A DNA stretch of 49,726 nucleotides, from positions 1 through 49,726 of the forward strand of contig NZ_JANXNX010000096.1 of assembly GCF_025353885.1 (NCBI RefSeq). The letters run 5' to 3'. Shown piece by piece: positions 26,523 to 35,980 of the stretch. Each line of letters starts with the position of its first letter. Positions within the stretch are counted from its first letter, which is position 1. The notes beneath the pieces were generated by a model. It had not been told where the DNA came from. It did not search any database and saw nothing but the letters and a program-made list of their open reading frames with translations. Both the position numbers and the translations under genes were made by a program. This DNA comes from Sphingomonas sp. GTDB lineage: Bacteria; Pseudomonadota; Alphaproteobacteria; Sphingomonadales; Sphingomonadaceae.

Positions 26523-27902
26523 ATGCGCCACCGCGCGGCAGCCTTTTGGGCGGCGCTGCTGTGCATTGCGCTCGCCACATCGGCTATCACATTTGCGTTT
26601 ATCGGCGCACCGGTAAAGGCAGCGTTGCCCAACGACAATGTCCACATGGGTGTCGCTTCGTGCGGCGGCACCACCTGCCACGGCCGACAAGAGGCGGACG
26701 GCAAGGTCGTTCGCCAGGACGAGATATTGCGCTGGCAGGAACCTTCTTCACCGACCGGCGCTCATTCGCGCGCCTATGCAGTCTTGTCCGAACCTCGCGG
26801 GCGTGAAATCGCGGCCCGTCTCGGCATCGGCCCCGCAACCTCTGCCGGAGAATGTCTCGGCTGCCATGCCGACGCCCCCCCGGTCGGCAAGCGCGGCGCA
26901 CAATTCCGCATGAGTGACGGTGTAGGCTGCGAAGCCTGTCACGGCGGCGCTTCGGAATGGCTGGCGAGCCATCGCGCGGTCGGCGGCACCCATGCCGCCA
27001 ATGTTGCGCGCGGCATGGTCCCACTCGATCGCACGCAGGTAAAAGCCGCCGTCTGCCTTGACTGCCACTTCGGCTCTGCCGATGGCGGGCAGTTCGTGAC
27101 CCACCGCATCATGGCCGCCGGGCACCCGCGCATCAGTTTCGAACTCGACCTGTTCTCGACGCTCCAGCAACATCATAATGAGGATGCCGATTATGCCGCG
27201 CGCAAGGGCCGCACGAACAACGTGCGCGTTTGGGCCGTGGGGCAGGCAATGGCGCTCGATCGGGCCTTGTCACTCTACGCAAACCCGACCTATGGGACTG
27301 AGGGCGCATTTCCGGAATTTTACTTTTACGACTGCCACAGCTGCCATCGCCGGATCGAGGATACCGACAACTTCAAGCCGACCGCGCAGGCAAATCCCGG
27401 ACGACCGATCGCGCCGGGCACGCCGCCGTTCAACGACGAAAACATGATCATGCTGTCAGCGGCGGCACGGGTGGCGGCCCCTGTCCTCGCTGCACGCTTC
27501 GATGCCGACAGCAAGGCCTTTCATCGCGCCAACACTGAAAGCCGAGCCGCAGCGCTTGCGGCGGGCAGTCGACTGCGCTCGACCGCACAGGCGCTGGCGG
27601 CGGCGTTCGGGTCGGCCAGCTTCGACCGTGCAAAGACTATGGCAATCATCGAGACGATCTCGGGAGAGGCCATCACGCCGCGCTTCACTGATTATACGGG
27701 CAGCACGCAATCTGTCATGGCGGTGGACACATTGCTGAACGCGATGGTCAATGCGGGCCAGGTTCCACCGGGATCGGCACAGGCAATCCGTGGCGACATC
27801 AACCGTGCTTACGCGGCGGTAAAAGATCCCAACGACTATCGCCCGCTCGATTTCCGCCGCGCCTTGGGCAGCGCGGTCCGGACAATCCGGACACTGCGAT
27901 GA
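26523..27902 (+). CDS. Exported pentaheme c-type cytochrome (c554-like)
   Basis: 459 aa. A signal peptide (AAAFWAALLCIALATSAITFAFIGAPVKA) directs it to the periplasm. Four CXXCH heme sites are seen: 111-115 (CLGCH), 136-140 (CEACH), 178-182 (CLDCH) and 271-275 (CHSCH). A fifth, atypical CX4CH site is at 47-53 (C-GGTT-CH). Spacing and the GHPRISFELD region resemble cytochrome c554-type electron carriers. The C-terminal 170 residues are helical without hemes. The start is uncertain: a GTG at 26499 with a G-rich stretch upstream is an alternative, and both give a signal peptide. The stop overlaps the next gene (ATGA). It is the first gene of a four-gene operon with an outer-membrane barrel and a decaheme cytochrome, suggesting a periplasmic electron shuttle. 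Confidence 0.85.
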   Translation: MRHRAAAFWAALLCIALATSAITFAFIGAPVKAALPNDNVHMGVASCGGTTCHGRQEADGKVVRQDEILRWQEPSSPTGAHSRAYAVLSEPRGREIAARLGIGPATSAGECLGCHADAPPVGKRGAQFRMSDGVGCEACHGGASEWLASHRAVGGTHAANVARGMVPLDRTQVKAAVCLDCHFGSADGGQFVTHRIMAAGHPRISFELDLFSTLQQHHNEDADYAARKGRTNNVRVWAVGQAMALDRALSLYANPTYGTEGAFPEFYFYDCHSCHRRIEDTDNFKPTAQANPGRPIAPGTPPFNDENMIMLSAAARVAAPVLAARFDADSKAFHRANTESRAAALAAGSRLRSTAQALAAAFGSASFDRAKTMAIIETISGEAITPRFTDYTGSTQSVMAVDTLLNAMVNAGQVPPGSAQAIRGDINRAYAAVKDPNDYRPLDFRRALGSAVRTIRTLR

Positions 27903-29842
27903 TGATGTTCCAGCGCACCGCCAGTACCCTGGCCATATCGGCTTTGCTGCTGGCCTCCTGCGGCGGCGGGACCGATAACAATGGATCTCCCGCCGCGACG
28001 CCGCCCGCCTCGCCCTCTCCTCCGGTCGCGGTCTATGCGGTTCCAGCCCAGGAGTCGCTGTCGGTCACCGACGTGCAAACGGTGTTGGCAGGGGCAATAT
28101 CCGAAGCACAGGCGCGGTCCGCCCCTGCCGTCATCGCCGTGACCGACCGGGTCGGCAACGTGCTTGCGGTTTTTAATATGACCGGAGCGCGTCCCACCGC
28201 ATTCACCGGGTCCGCTCCGAACGGCGACAACATCGATGCGCAGAACCTGCTCATTCCGGCGGCGGCGGCGGCTATCGCCAAAGCGGTCACTGGCGCCTAT
28301 CTGTCGAGCGGGGGCAACGCGTTTTCCACGCGGACGGCTTCGGAAATTGTTCAGGAGCATTTCCCGCCCGCGCCCTCGCTGACGGCAGGGCTTGAGAGCG
28401 GTCCTCTGTTCGGGGTGCAGTTCAGTTCGCTGCCCTGTTCCGATCTTTCGGCGCGGTTCGGTGCCGCCGGGACGGCTGCGCTGATCGGCCCGAAGCGGTC
28501 GCCGCTCGGCCTATCCGCCGACCCGGGCGGCTTTCCCCTTTACAAGAATGGCGTGCTGGTCGGCGGGGTCGGCGTCATGACCGACGGCGAATATGGTTCT
28601 GATCCCAACATTATCGATATCGACAGCAGCGACGAAGAATTTATCGCGCTGGCCGGCACTGCGGCTTTCAATGCTGCGGCCAACATCAGGGCCGACCGCA
28701 TTACGGTGGACGGCACGCTGCTTCGATACAGCGACGCGACCCCCGCAGGTTTCAAGCGAAGCGGTGCGGCTCCCGCTTTTGCCGCACTTGCGGGATTGGG
28801 AACATTGGTTGCGGTGCGCGGATATAACCTCGCCACGATCATCGCAGGCACTGCCTATGGCACCGAGGCATCGGGGATACGCGCCTCGACGTCCGCCGAA
28901 TTTGCCAACCCCGACGCCTTCGTCCTGACCGATGGCGCAGGGACCGACCGGTATCCTGTGCGTGGCGGGACCGATTCTGCACCGATTACCATCGCCGAAG
29001 CGCGCGCTCTTCTCGAGGAAGCCTTTACGATCATGAGCCGTGCGCGGGCGCAGATCAGGCAACCGCTCGACAGTCGCGCGCAAGTGTCTATCTCGCTGGT
29101 CGACACCAATGGTGCTGTACTGGGGCTGGTGCGCGCACCCGACGCGCCGCTGTTCGGCACCGATGTCGCGCTCCAAAAGGCGCGCACCGTGATGTTCCTG
29201 TCGAGTGCAAGCGCGGGGACTGAACTGCAAACCGACCCGTCGCAGGATGTCCGAGACTTTGTTCCCCGGTTTCGCACCTTCCTGAACGACCCCGCTGCGC
29301 TTACAGGCAAGACGGCGTTCGGCGATCGATCGATCGGCAACCTCGCCCGGCCTTATTTCCCCGATGGTGAGATCGGTCGTCCCAACGGCCCGCTGTCGCG
29401 GCCCATCGGACAATTCAGCCCCTTTTCAACGGGCCTCCAGTCGGCACTTATCCTCCAGAACCTTGCCGAACATTTTCTGTTTATCGCCGGCAATCCCAAT
29501 GATACGGCGCAACGCTGTACGCGAATAACCAATTCGACCAAGCTCGCCAACGGCATCCAGATCTTTCCGGGCAGCGTCCCCATCTATCGCGGGTCGCAAC
29601 TGGTCGGTGGGCTTGGCGTATCGGGCGACGGCATCGACCAGGATGACATGATTTCGTTCCTCGGAGCCTTGAACGGCGGACTTCGCGTCGGCACCGGTAT
29701 CGGCAACGCAGATAAGGCCATTCGTGCGGACAGACTGGTTATCCCGCTTTCCAACAGTCCCGGCGTCCGTTTACGATTTGTGTCCTGCCCGTTCGCACCG
29801 TTCCTCGACACATCGGCGCAAAACGTCTGCGAGGGTCGCTGA
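27899..29842 (+). CDS. Lipoprotein with two GlcG/HbpS-type heme-binding modules
   Basis: 647 aa. Lipobox LASC (Cys21) after a short hydrophobic segment, then a Pro/Ser/Ala-rich linker. Two copies of a GlcG/HbpS (haem-degrading, former DUF336) type module follow, at about 55-310 (VLAGAISEAQAR...VIAVTDRVGNVLAVF, then PLYKNGVLVGGVGV) and about 365-640 (SISLVDTNGAVLGLVR, then PIYRGSQLVGGLGVSGDG). Known small family members bind heme or are found with pduO/glc genes. Here the duplication and lipid anchor are unusual, and the gene is embedded between multiheme cytochrome genes. It may store or insert heme, or act as a structural partner at the membrane. The overlap with the upstream stop (ATGA) supports co-expression. 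Confidence 0.8.
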   Translation: MMMFQRTASTLAISALLLASCGGGTDNNGSPAATPPASPSPPVAVYAVPAQESLSVTDVQTVLAGAISEAQARSAPAVIAVTDRVGNVLAVFNMTGARPTAFTGSAPNGDNIDAQNLLIPAAAAAIAKAVTGAYLSSGGNAFSTRTASEIVQEHFPPAPSLTAGLESGPLFGVQFSSLPCSDLSARFGAAGTAALIGPKRSPLGLSADPGGFPLYKNGVLVGGVGVMTDGEYGSDPNIIDIDSSDEEFIALAGTAAFNAAANIRADRITVDGTLLRYSDATPAGFKRSGAAPAFAALAGLGTLVAVRGYNLATIIAGTAYGTEASGIRASTSAEFANPDAFVLTDGAGTDRYPVRGGTDSAPITIAEARALLEEAFTIMSRARAQIRQPLDSRAQVSISLVDTNGAVLGLVRAPDAPLFGTDVALQKARTVMFLSSASAGTELQTDPSQDVRDFVPRFRTFLNDPAALTGKTAFGDRSIGNLARPYFPDGEIGRPNGPLSRPIGQFSPFSTGLQSALILQNLAEHFLFIAGNPNDTAQRCTRITNSTKLANGIQIFPGSVPIYRGSQLVGGLGVSGDGIDQDDMISFLGALNGGLRVGTGIGNADKAIRADRLVIPLSNSPGVRLRFVSCPFAPFLDTSAQNVCEGR

Positions 29843-31855
29843 GTGGCCATCGTCGCGCCATTTCTGCCGATGCTGGCTTTGATGTCGGGCGAGGCACAGG
29901 CAATGTCACGGATGGGCAAGAGCGACGCCGTCCGCGAACGCCGACTGCCGCACTATTTGAACCAGGAAGCGCCGACACCGACCCCGGCGCAGGCCGCACC
30001 CCCCGCTCCCCCTGCGGAACCGATATCGCAAGACCCCGCGATTTCGGCCGACGGTGCGCTGATCGACGGCCGACGTCGTCCCGGCCATGAAAAGGCCCTG
30101 CCCGACCGCGTTACGCAGGAAAATATCGGGGCAGTCCGCCCGCCCCCGCCTGAGGCATTTCCGACCGATGAATTCCCGGTGCCCGACCGCTGGCGGCTCG
30201 TCCAGACCCTGTGCCCGCAAGGCAGCCTGTATCCCAGCCTGTTGAGCGTCTGCCATTCGGTTCGCGACCCCTATCACCAGAACATCCTGAAGGGCGATCG
30301 CCCGGTCTGTCTCAACACCGTGGAAGAACAGGCACGACGCAAGGCCGCTGGCATTGCCCGCTGCCTAACGCCGCGCTTCTTCGGGCTGCACAAGGATGAC
30401 TGGTTCCTCGCGCTTACCGGCGTTCTGGACACGGTGATCGAGCCGCGCAGCTTCCCGACGCCTGTGGGTGTGCAGACGACCGGTCGCCCGGACAGCCTGG
30501 ACGTTTTCGGGCGCGGCCAGTCCATCGTCGCCTCGCAGACCTTGATTGCGGGCTTTTCGTTTATCAAGGGATCGACTGCCTACAAACCGCCCGAGATCGA
30601 ATATCGCGTCGTGCTGGCCTATAATGCCAGCTATGTCGACGTATCGGAACGACGCGTTCTCGACGTGCGGCCAAGCGTCCACACGCATCGGTGGGATCAT
30701 TTCCTCGGGGTGCAGGAAGCGTTTGTCGATTATCACATCAGGAATACATCGGACCGCTACGACTTCGAATCGATTCGCATCGGGGTGCAGCCTTTCCAGG
30801 CCGATTTTCGCGGTTTTCTTTTCAACGACAACCAGCTCGGTATCCGTTTCTTCGGCAACCGCGACAATAACCGTTTCCAATTCAACCTCGCGGCCTTTTG
30901 GCGACTGGAAAAGGACACCAACTCGGGCCTGAACTCGGTGATCGACTCGCCTCGGCATGACTGGGTTGTGGCAGCCAACGTGTTTCGCCAGGATTTTCCC
31001 GTTGTCGGCATGACCAGCCAGATATCGCTGACCTATAACATGAACCGTGAACGCCACCGGATAGAGATCGATCGCAACGGATTTCCCGCCCGTCCCGCGT
31101 TGCTCGGCGACTTGCGCGGGCGCGAGTACGACGTAGGCTATGTCGGCTATGCGCTCGACGGCCATGTCGGGCGGATCAATCTCACGGCGCAGGCATATGG
31201 CGCATTTGGGCAGGACCGGAACAGCTTTTTCACTTCGCAGCCCGCCAAGGTCCGCGCCTATTTTCTGGCGGCCGAACCCAGCATCGATACCGATTGGGCG
31301 CGCATCCGGGTTTCGGTCCTGTATGCGAGCGGCGACAAGAATCCTTACGACAACAAGGAAACCGGGTTCGACGCAATATTTGAAAACCCCATCTTTGCAG
31401 GCGCGGACACCAGCTATTGGATCCGGCAGTCGATCCCGTTTGCGGGTGGCGGGCGCAATGTCTCCATCAGCACGCGCAACGGGGTCCTGAACAATTTGCG
31501 ATCGTCCAAGGAACAGGGTCAGTCCAATTTCAATAATCCGGGCACTGTCCTGATTGGAGCGGGCGCCGATTTCGACGTCACGCCGACGTTGCGTGTAACG
31601 ACCAACGTGAACCATTTGTGGTTCGCCAACACGGCGACCTTGCAGGCGCTCCGGACAGAGGGAAGCATTCCCCGATCGATTGGCTATGATGTGTCCGCCG
31701 CCGCGATATTTCGTCCAAAAGCGATCCAGAATGTCGTGTTCCGCCTGTCGGGTGCAGTCCTGCAGCCGGGCGCTGGGTTCAAGGACTTGTTCGACAGTTC
31801 ACGCCGCGACGACCGGTTTTACTCGGTGCTGTTCAACACGATCGTTAGTTTCTGA
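29843..31855 (+). CDS. Outer-membrane beta-barrel protein of the cytochrome operon
   Basis: 670 aa from GTG at 29843, directly after the preceding TGA. A short hydrophobic segment (IVAPFLPMLALMSGEAQA) could be the signal. A Pro/Ala-rich linker (40-90) and a Cys-containing part (about 117-175) come before a long region of alternating amphipathic strands (about 180-670) that ends in the aromatic residue F (FYSVLFNTIVSF), as outer-membrane barrels do. Its size (670 aa) is near that of MtrB-type barrels that sheath multiheme cytochromes, but I see no obvious sequence match. The next gene overlaps by one base and encodes a decaheme cytochrome, so barrel and cytochrome may form one complex. No hemes or enzyme motifs are seen in the barrel protein. 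Confidence 0.75.
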   Translation: MAIVAPFLPMLALMSGEAQAMSRMGKSDAVRERRLPHYLNQEAPTPTPAQAAPPAPPAEPISQDPAISADGALIDGRRRPGHEKALPDRVTQENIGAVRPPPPEAFPTDEFPVPDRWRLVQTLCPQGSLYPSLLSVCHSVRDPYHQNILKGDRPVCLNTVEEQARRKAAGIARCLTPRFFGLHKDDWFLALTGVLDTVIEPRSFPTPVGVQTTGRPDSLDVFGRGQSIVASQTLIAGFSFIKGSTAYKPPEIEYRVVLAYNASYVDVSERRVLDVRPSVHTHRWDHFLGVQEAFVDYHIRNTSDRYDFESIRIGVQPFQADFRGFLFNDNQLGIRFFGNRDNNRFQFNLAAFWRLEKDTNSGLNSVIDSPRHDWVVAANVFRQDFPVVGMTSQISLTYNMNRERHRIEIDRNGFPARPALLGDLRGREYDVGYVGYALDGHVGRINLTAQAYGAFGQDRNSFFTSQPAKVRAYFLAAEPSIDTDWARIRVSVLYASGDKNPYDNKETGFDAIFENPIFAGADTSYWIRQSIPFAGGGRNVSISTRNGVLNNLRSSKEQGQSNFNNPGTVLIGAGADFDVTPTLRVTTNVNHLWFANTATLQALRTEGSIPRSIGYDVSAAAIFRPKAIQNVVFRLSGAVLQPGAGFKDLFDSSRRDDRFYSVLFNTIVSF

Positions 31856-34800
31856 TGCGCTGGTTGGCAATCCTGCTGCTATTGATGGTGCCAGCGTCGG
31901 TGCTCCGCGCGAGCGACGCCGAAAAGGCGCAGAACATCCACTACGGCTTCACGCCCCCCGCCCCGCCCGCACAGACACTCGAGGAAGCCAAGGTCAAGAG
32001 CGCGGGTTGCATATCCTGTCACTCCGCCTCCGATGCATGGTCGATGCATAAATCTGATGCAGTCGTGCTGGGCTGTACCGATTGTCACGGCGGCGACGCC
32101 AGTGCTTCGCTGCCCGACGCCGAAAAGACCGATAAGTTCGACGATCCGCGCTATGTCGCAATCCGTAATCGCGCGCACGTCATGCCGCGTTTTCCCAAGG
32201 CCTGGAACTGGCCGTCACCCGCCAATCCGCGCCAGAGCTACACCTTACTGAATAAGGAGGCGCCCGAATATGTCCGCTTCGTCAACCCGTCCGACTACCG
32301 CGTGGTTCGCGAAAGTTGCGGCGCCTGTCACCAGGATACGATTGAGGCCGCCGAACGGTCGATCATGGCTTCGGGCGCGATGCTATGGGGCGGTGCGGCG
32401 TATAATAACGGCATCATCCCATTCAAGAATTACGCCTTTGGTGAAGCCTATACGCGCACCGGTGAACCCGCCAAGATCATGTCGCCGGGCGAACCGCACG
32501 GCACTGTAACGTCCGACCAAGCCGCGCGCGGCGCTTTGCCGGTGCTATACCCCTTGCCGACCTGGCACGTCATTCCCCCGGGCGATGTGTTCCGTGTCTT
32601 CGAACGCGGTGGCCGCAATATCTCGACCCAATTCGCCGAGATCGGCTTGCCCAATCCGACGGGGAGCATCCAGCGCCTCGACGAACCCGGACGGCCCGAC
32701 CTCAAACAGTCGAACCGTGGCCCCGGCACCGGCTTGCGCGTCGCGATTCCGGTCTTGAACATCCACAAGACGCGCCTCAACGACCCGTTCATGTGGTTCA
32801 TGGGCACCAACGACCAGCCCGGCGATTATCGCCAGTCTGGCTGTGCCGCGTGTCACGTCGTCTATGCCAACGATCGCGAGCCCCGCCATTCGTCGATCTG
32901 GGCGAAATACGGGCGCGACGGCCAAACCGCGACGGTCGATCCGACGATCAAGGATCGGCTCGAACCAGAGGAGCACGGGGACCATGCGGCGGCATCGCGG
33001 CATGGCAGCTTTGCCGTTCACGGCGACGCATCGCGTGAGCCCGGCCAGAAGGAAAAGGGCCATCCGGTCGAGCATGCCTTCACGCGGGCGATCCCGACCA
33101 GCCAGTGCATGGGCTGTCACATGCACCAGCCGAACATCTTCCTGAACTCGTTCCTCGGCTACACGATGTGGGATTATGAGGCCGACGCGCCACGCATGTG
33201 GCCAAAGGAGCAGCAATATCCGAAGGCCGACTTTGCCCGCCAGGTGCTCGACCGTAATCCGGAAGCCGCCGCTGTGCGCGGATCGTGGGCCGATCTCGAT
33301 TTCCTACGCAACGTCTACGACCTGAATCCGACGATGAAGGACACTCAGTTCGCCGATTATCACGGCCATGGCTGGAACTTCCGCGCGATCCTGAAGCGTG
33401 ATCGCGAGGGCAATCTGCTCGATGCCGAGGGCAAAATCGTGAAAAACGACGACCCCGAGAAATGGCGCAAGACTGGCGAACCGAAATTCGTTCCTATCGG
33501 CACCAGCCCCGGCAAGTCCGTCCACCTGATGGACATCCACGCGGAGAAGGGCCTGCAGTGCGCCGACTGCCATTTCGCTCAGGACAGTCACGGCAACGGC
33601 CTGATCTACGGCGAAGTCGCCAACGCGGTCGAGATTGGCTGCAAGGATTGCCACGGATCGGCCAGCGCCTATCCCACGCTGCTTACCAGCGGCCCGGCTG
33701 CCCGACCGACGGGTGGCAACCTGTCGTTGTTGCGCAATCCGGACGGCCAGCGCCGCTTCGAATGGGTCACCGATGCAAGTGGTCGGCGTGTCCTGATGCA
33801 GCGCTCGATCACTGATCCAAAGCTCGAATGGCGCGTCCATCTGGTCAAGGATTCGGTCGACAGAACCTCACCCGACTTCAACATTAAGGCCGCGCGCGCG
33901 AAACTGATGGGGAACAGCGAGACGCAAGGCTGGGGGCCAGGGATCGCCCCCGCCGACCGCGCGCACACCGACGACAAGATGGCCTGCTTCACTTGCCATC
34001 TCAGCTGGACGACGTCGTGCGGCGGTTGCCATCTGCCGATCGAGGCGAACTGGAAAACATCCAGCCACAAATATGATGGTGAGGAAACGCGCAACTTCGC
34101 GACCTATAATCCGCAGGTCGCGCGCGATGACATGTTCCAGCTGGGCAAGCACATGACGACCAAGGGCAACATCATCACCCCGGTCCGATCTACTTCTGCG
34201 CTGGTGCTGTCTTCGACCAACCTCAACCGCGAGCGCATCTATATCCAGCAGCCGCCAATTTCAGCCATAGGCTTTTCCAGCCAGGCGTTTGCGCCGCATT
34301 TCCCGCACACAGTCCGCCTTACCGAAACCAAGACCTGTTCGGACTGCCATATCTCGGCAAATGACGACAATAACGCCATCATGTCGCAACTGTTGTTGCT
34401 CGGCACCAACTTCGTCAACTTCGTGGGCATGAACGCCTGGACCGGCCTCGAGAGCGGGTTCGAGGCGATCCGCGTCACCGAATGGGATGAACCGCAAGCG
34501 GTCCTGGGCAGCTATTTGCAGCGCTATGCCTATCCCGACTATTTCAAGCTCCACGTCGAAAAGAACAAGCGCGAGCTGATCAATTGGACGCGCGGCAAGA
34601 CGTTCGACAAAAATCTTTCGGGCGAGACCGAGCCGCACGAACAGTTCCGCAACGTCACGCAAGGGACACGCGACGGTGTCAGCTGCCTGCAACTGCGCGG
34701 CGAATATATGTATGTCGCCGAAGGGCGCGGCGGCTTTCGTGTTTATGACGTCGCTTCGATCGGGAACAAGGGTTTCTCCAACCCAATTGTCGCCGCACCC

Positions 34801-35823
34801 TTTTCGCCGCTCGGTCAGAACGCGCACATTGCCTCAACCAATGCGACGTGCATGGCACTGCCGACCGGGCAGCCGATCAATCCCTTGCGCAACACGCCTG
34901 AAATGCGCGCGCTCAATCAGGAACAGCCGTTCCACCCAATCTACAATTACGCGGTCATCACCGACAGTGTCGAAGGGCTGATCCTGACCGACATCACGAC
35001 CATGGCCGATGGTGAGTTCCGCAACAATTTCCTGAAACGCGCCGTGACGTGGAACCCCGACAATGTCCTGGCAGGCGCGCGACACGTCACGCTGGCCGGA
35101 CATTTTGCCTATGTTACAGCCAGGGTCGGCCTGGTCGTCATCGACCTCGACGATCCGCTGCATCCCAGGCTGGCGGCAACGATCCCGCTGACCGACGCGC
35201 GCGCCACCGCGCTGCAGTTCCGCTATCTGTGGGTTTCGGACGCGCAAGGGTTAAAGCTGTTCGACGTGACCAACCTCGCCAGCCCGGTGGCGGTGCCGTC
35301 GGGCAGTGTCGCGCTCGCCAATGCATCGCGCATTTATCTCGCGCGGACCTATGCTTATGTCGCGGGCGGAGCGGAGGGGCTGGTCATCGTGAACATCACC
35401 AGGCCCGCGTCGCCGGTCATCTACAAGAAGGAGACGTTCGGCGGCCAGATGAACGACGTCCATGACGTTGTCGTCGGCAGCACCAATGCGTCGCTGTTCG
35501 CCTATGTCGCCGACGGCAAGAACGGCATGAAGGTGATCCAGCTGACCAGTCCCGCCAGTCAGCCTAACTTCTACGGGTTTTCACCGCAGCCCATGCCCGA
35601 ACTGATCGCCTGGGCAAGGACGCCCTCGTCCGCGCTCGCCATGTCGAAGGGTCTCGATCGCGACCGCGCCGTCGACGAGACCGGCGACCAGATCGCCGTC
35701 TTCGGTCGCGTCGGCAGCCGCCCCTTCACGCGCAAGGAAATGGAAAAGCTGTTCCTGATGCGCCGGGGAATACCGTATAAGGTCGTCGATACGCCCAGTT
35801 TGGCAGATTGGGTCGGCGGCTGA
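31855..35823 (+). CDS. Decaheme c-type cytochrome fused to an LVIVD beta-propeller
   Basis: 1322 aa. Signal peptide (WLAILLLLMVPASVLRA). Ten CXXCH motifs are visible between residues 52 and 832: CISCH, CTDCH, CGACH, CAACH, CMGCH, CADCH, CKDCH, CFTCH, CGGCH and CSDCH. The region from about 930 to 1240 has LVIVD-type propeller repeats (YMYVAEGRGGFRVYDVAS, FAYVTARVGLVVIDLDDP, YAYVAGGAEGLVIVNITRP). The protein is periplasmic or surface-exposed; the ten hemes can carry electrons and the propeller may bind a partner. Start and stop overlaps (1 nt with the barrel gene) suggest stoichiometric production with the barrel. No lipobox is seen. Which redox partner or substrate it serves cannot be told. 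It is unlike a textbook MtrA or OmcA. Confidence 0.88.
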   Translation: MRWLAILLLLMVPASVLRASDAEKAQNIHYGFTPPAPPAQTLEEAKVKSAGCISCHSASDAWSMHKSDAVVLGCTDCHGGDASASLPDAEKTDKFDDPRYVAIRNRAHVMPRFPKAWNWPSPANPRQSYTLLNKEAPEYVRFVNPSDYRVVRESCGACHQDTIEAAERSIMASGAMLWGGAAYNNGIIPFKNYAFGEAYTRTGEPAKIMSPGEPHGTVTSDQAARGALPVLYPLPTWHVIPPGDVFRVFERGGRNISTQFAEIGLPNPTGSIQRLDEPGRPDLKQSNRGPGTGLRVAIPVLNIHKTRLNDPFMWFMGTNDQPGDYRQSGCAACHVVYANDREPRHSSIWAKYGRDGQTATVDPTIKDRLEPEEHGDHAAASRHGSFAVHGDASREPGQKEKGHPVEHAFTRAIPTSQCMGCHMHQPNIFLNSFLGYTMWDYEADAPRMWPKEQQYPKADFARQVLDRNPEAAAVRGSWADLDFLRNVYDLNPTMKDTQFADYHGHGWNFRAILKRDREGNLLDAEGKIVKNDDPEKWRKTGEPKFVPIGTSPGKSVHLMDIHAEKGLQCADCHFAQDSHGNGLIYGEVANAVEIGCKDCHGSASAYPTLLTSGPAARPTGGNLSLLRNPDGQRRFEWVTDASGRRVLMQRSITDPKLEWRVHLVKDSVDRTSPDFNIKAARAKLMGNSETQGWGPGIAPADRAHTDDKMACFTCHLSWTTSCGGCHLPIEANWKTSSHKYDGEETRNFATYNPQVARDDMFQLGKHMTTKGNIITPVRSTSALVLSSTNLNRERIYIQQPPISAIGFSSQAFAPHFPHTVRLTETKTCSDCHISANDDNNAIMSQLLLLGTNFVNFVGMNAWTGLESGFEAIRVTEWDEPQAVLGSYLQRYAYPDYFKLHVEKNKRELINWTRGKTFDKNLSGETEPHEQFRNVTQGTRDGVSCLQLRGEYMYVAEGRGGFRVYDVASIGNKGFSNPIVAAPFSPLGQNAHIASTNATCMALPTGQPINPLRNTPEMRALNQEQPFHPIYNYAVITDSVEGLILTDITTMADGEFRNNFLKRAVTWNPDNVLAGARHVTLAGHFAYVTARVGLVVIDLDDPLHPRLAATIPLTDARATALQFRYLWVSDAQGLKLFDVTNLASPVAVPSGSVALANASRIYLARTYAYVAGGAEGLVIVNITRPASPVIYKKETFGGQMNDVHDVVVGSTNASLFAYVADGKNGMKVIQLTSPASQPNFYGFSPQPMPELIAWARTPSSALAMSKGLDRDRAVDETGDQIAVFGRVGSRPFTRKEMEKLFLMRRGIPYKVVDTPSLADWVGG

Positions 35824-35905
35824 GCTGAAGGTGGAACCCGGTGTTCAGTCCAGGCGTCGGGATTGCTCTGGTCGGCCTGACAAAATCGCCCCGCCTGCAC
35901 TCGTA

Positions 35906-35925
35906 AATCCGGCTACGCCCGGATT
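35906..35925. terminator. Perfect inverted repeat between convergent operons
   Basis: AATCCGG-CTACGC-CCGGATT is a perfect 7-bp stem in the 157-bp gap between the two converging operons (35823 and 35981). A second small stem, AAGGC-ACGA-GCCTT, lies at about 35943-35956. Neither is followed by a long T-run. Their position fits a bidirectional terminator. Confidence 0.45.
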
Positions 35926-35980
35926 AGGCGATCGCAAATCGAAAGGCACGAGCCTTCGCAACCGCACTGCGACGATTGGT

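Noticed and set aside
35843-35880. EcfG promoter after the decaheme gene
   Set aside because: GGAAC is followed at N17 by CGTC instead of CGTT and no plus-strand gene starts downstream.
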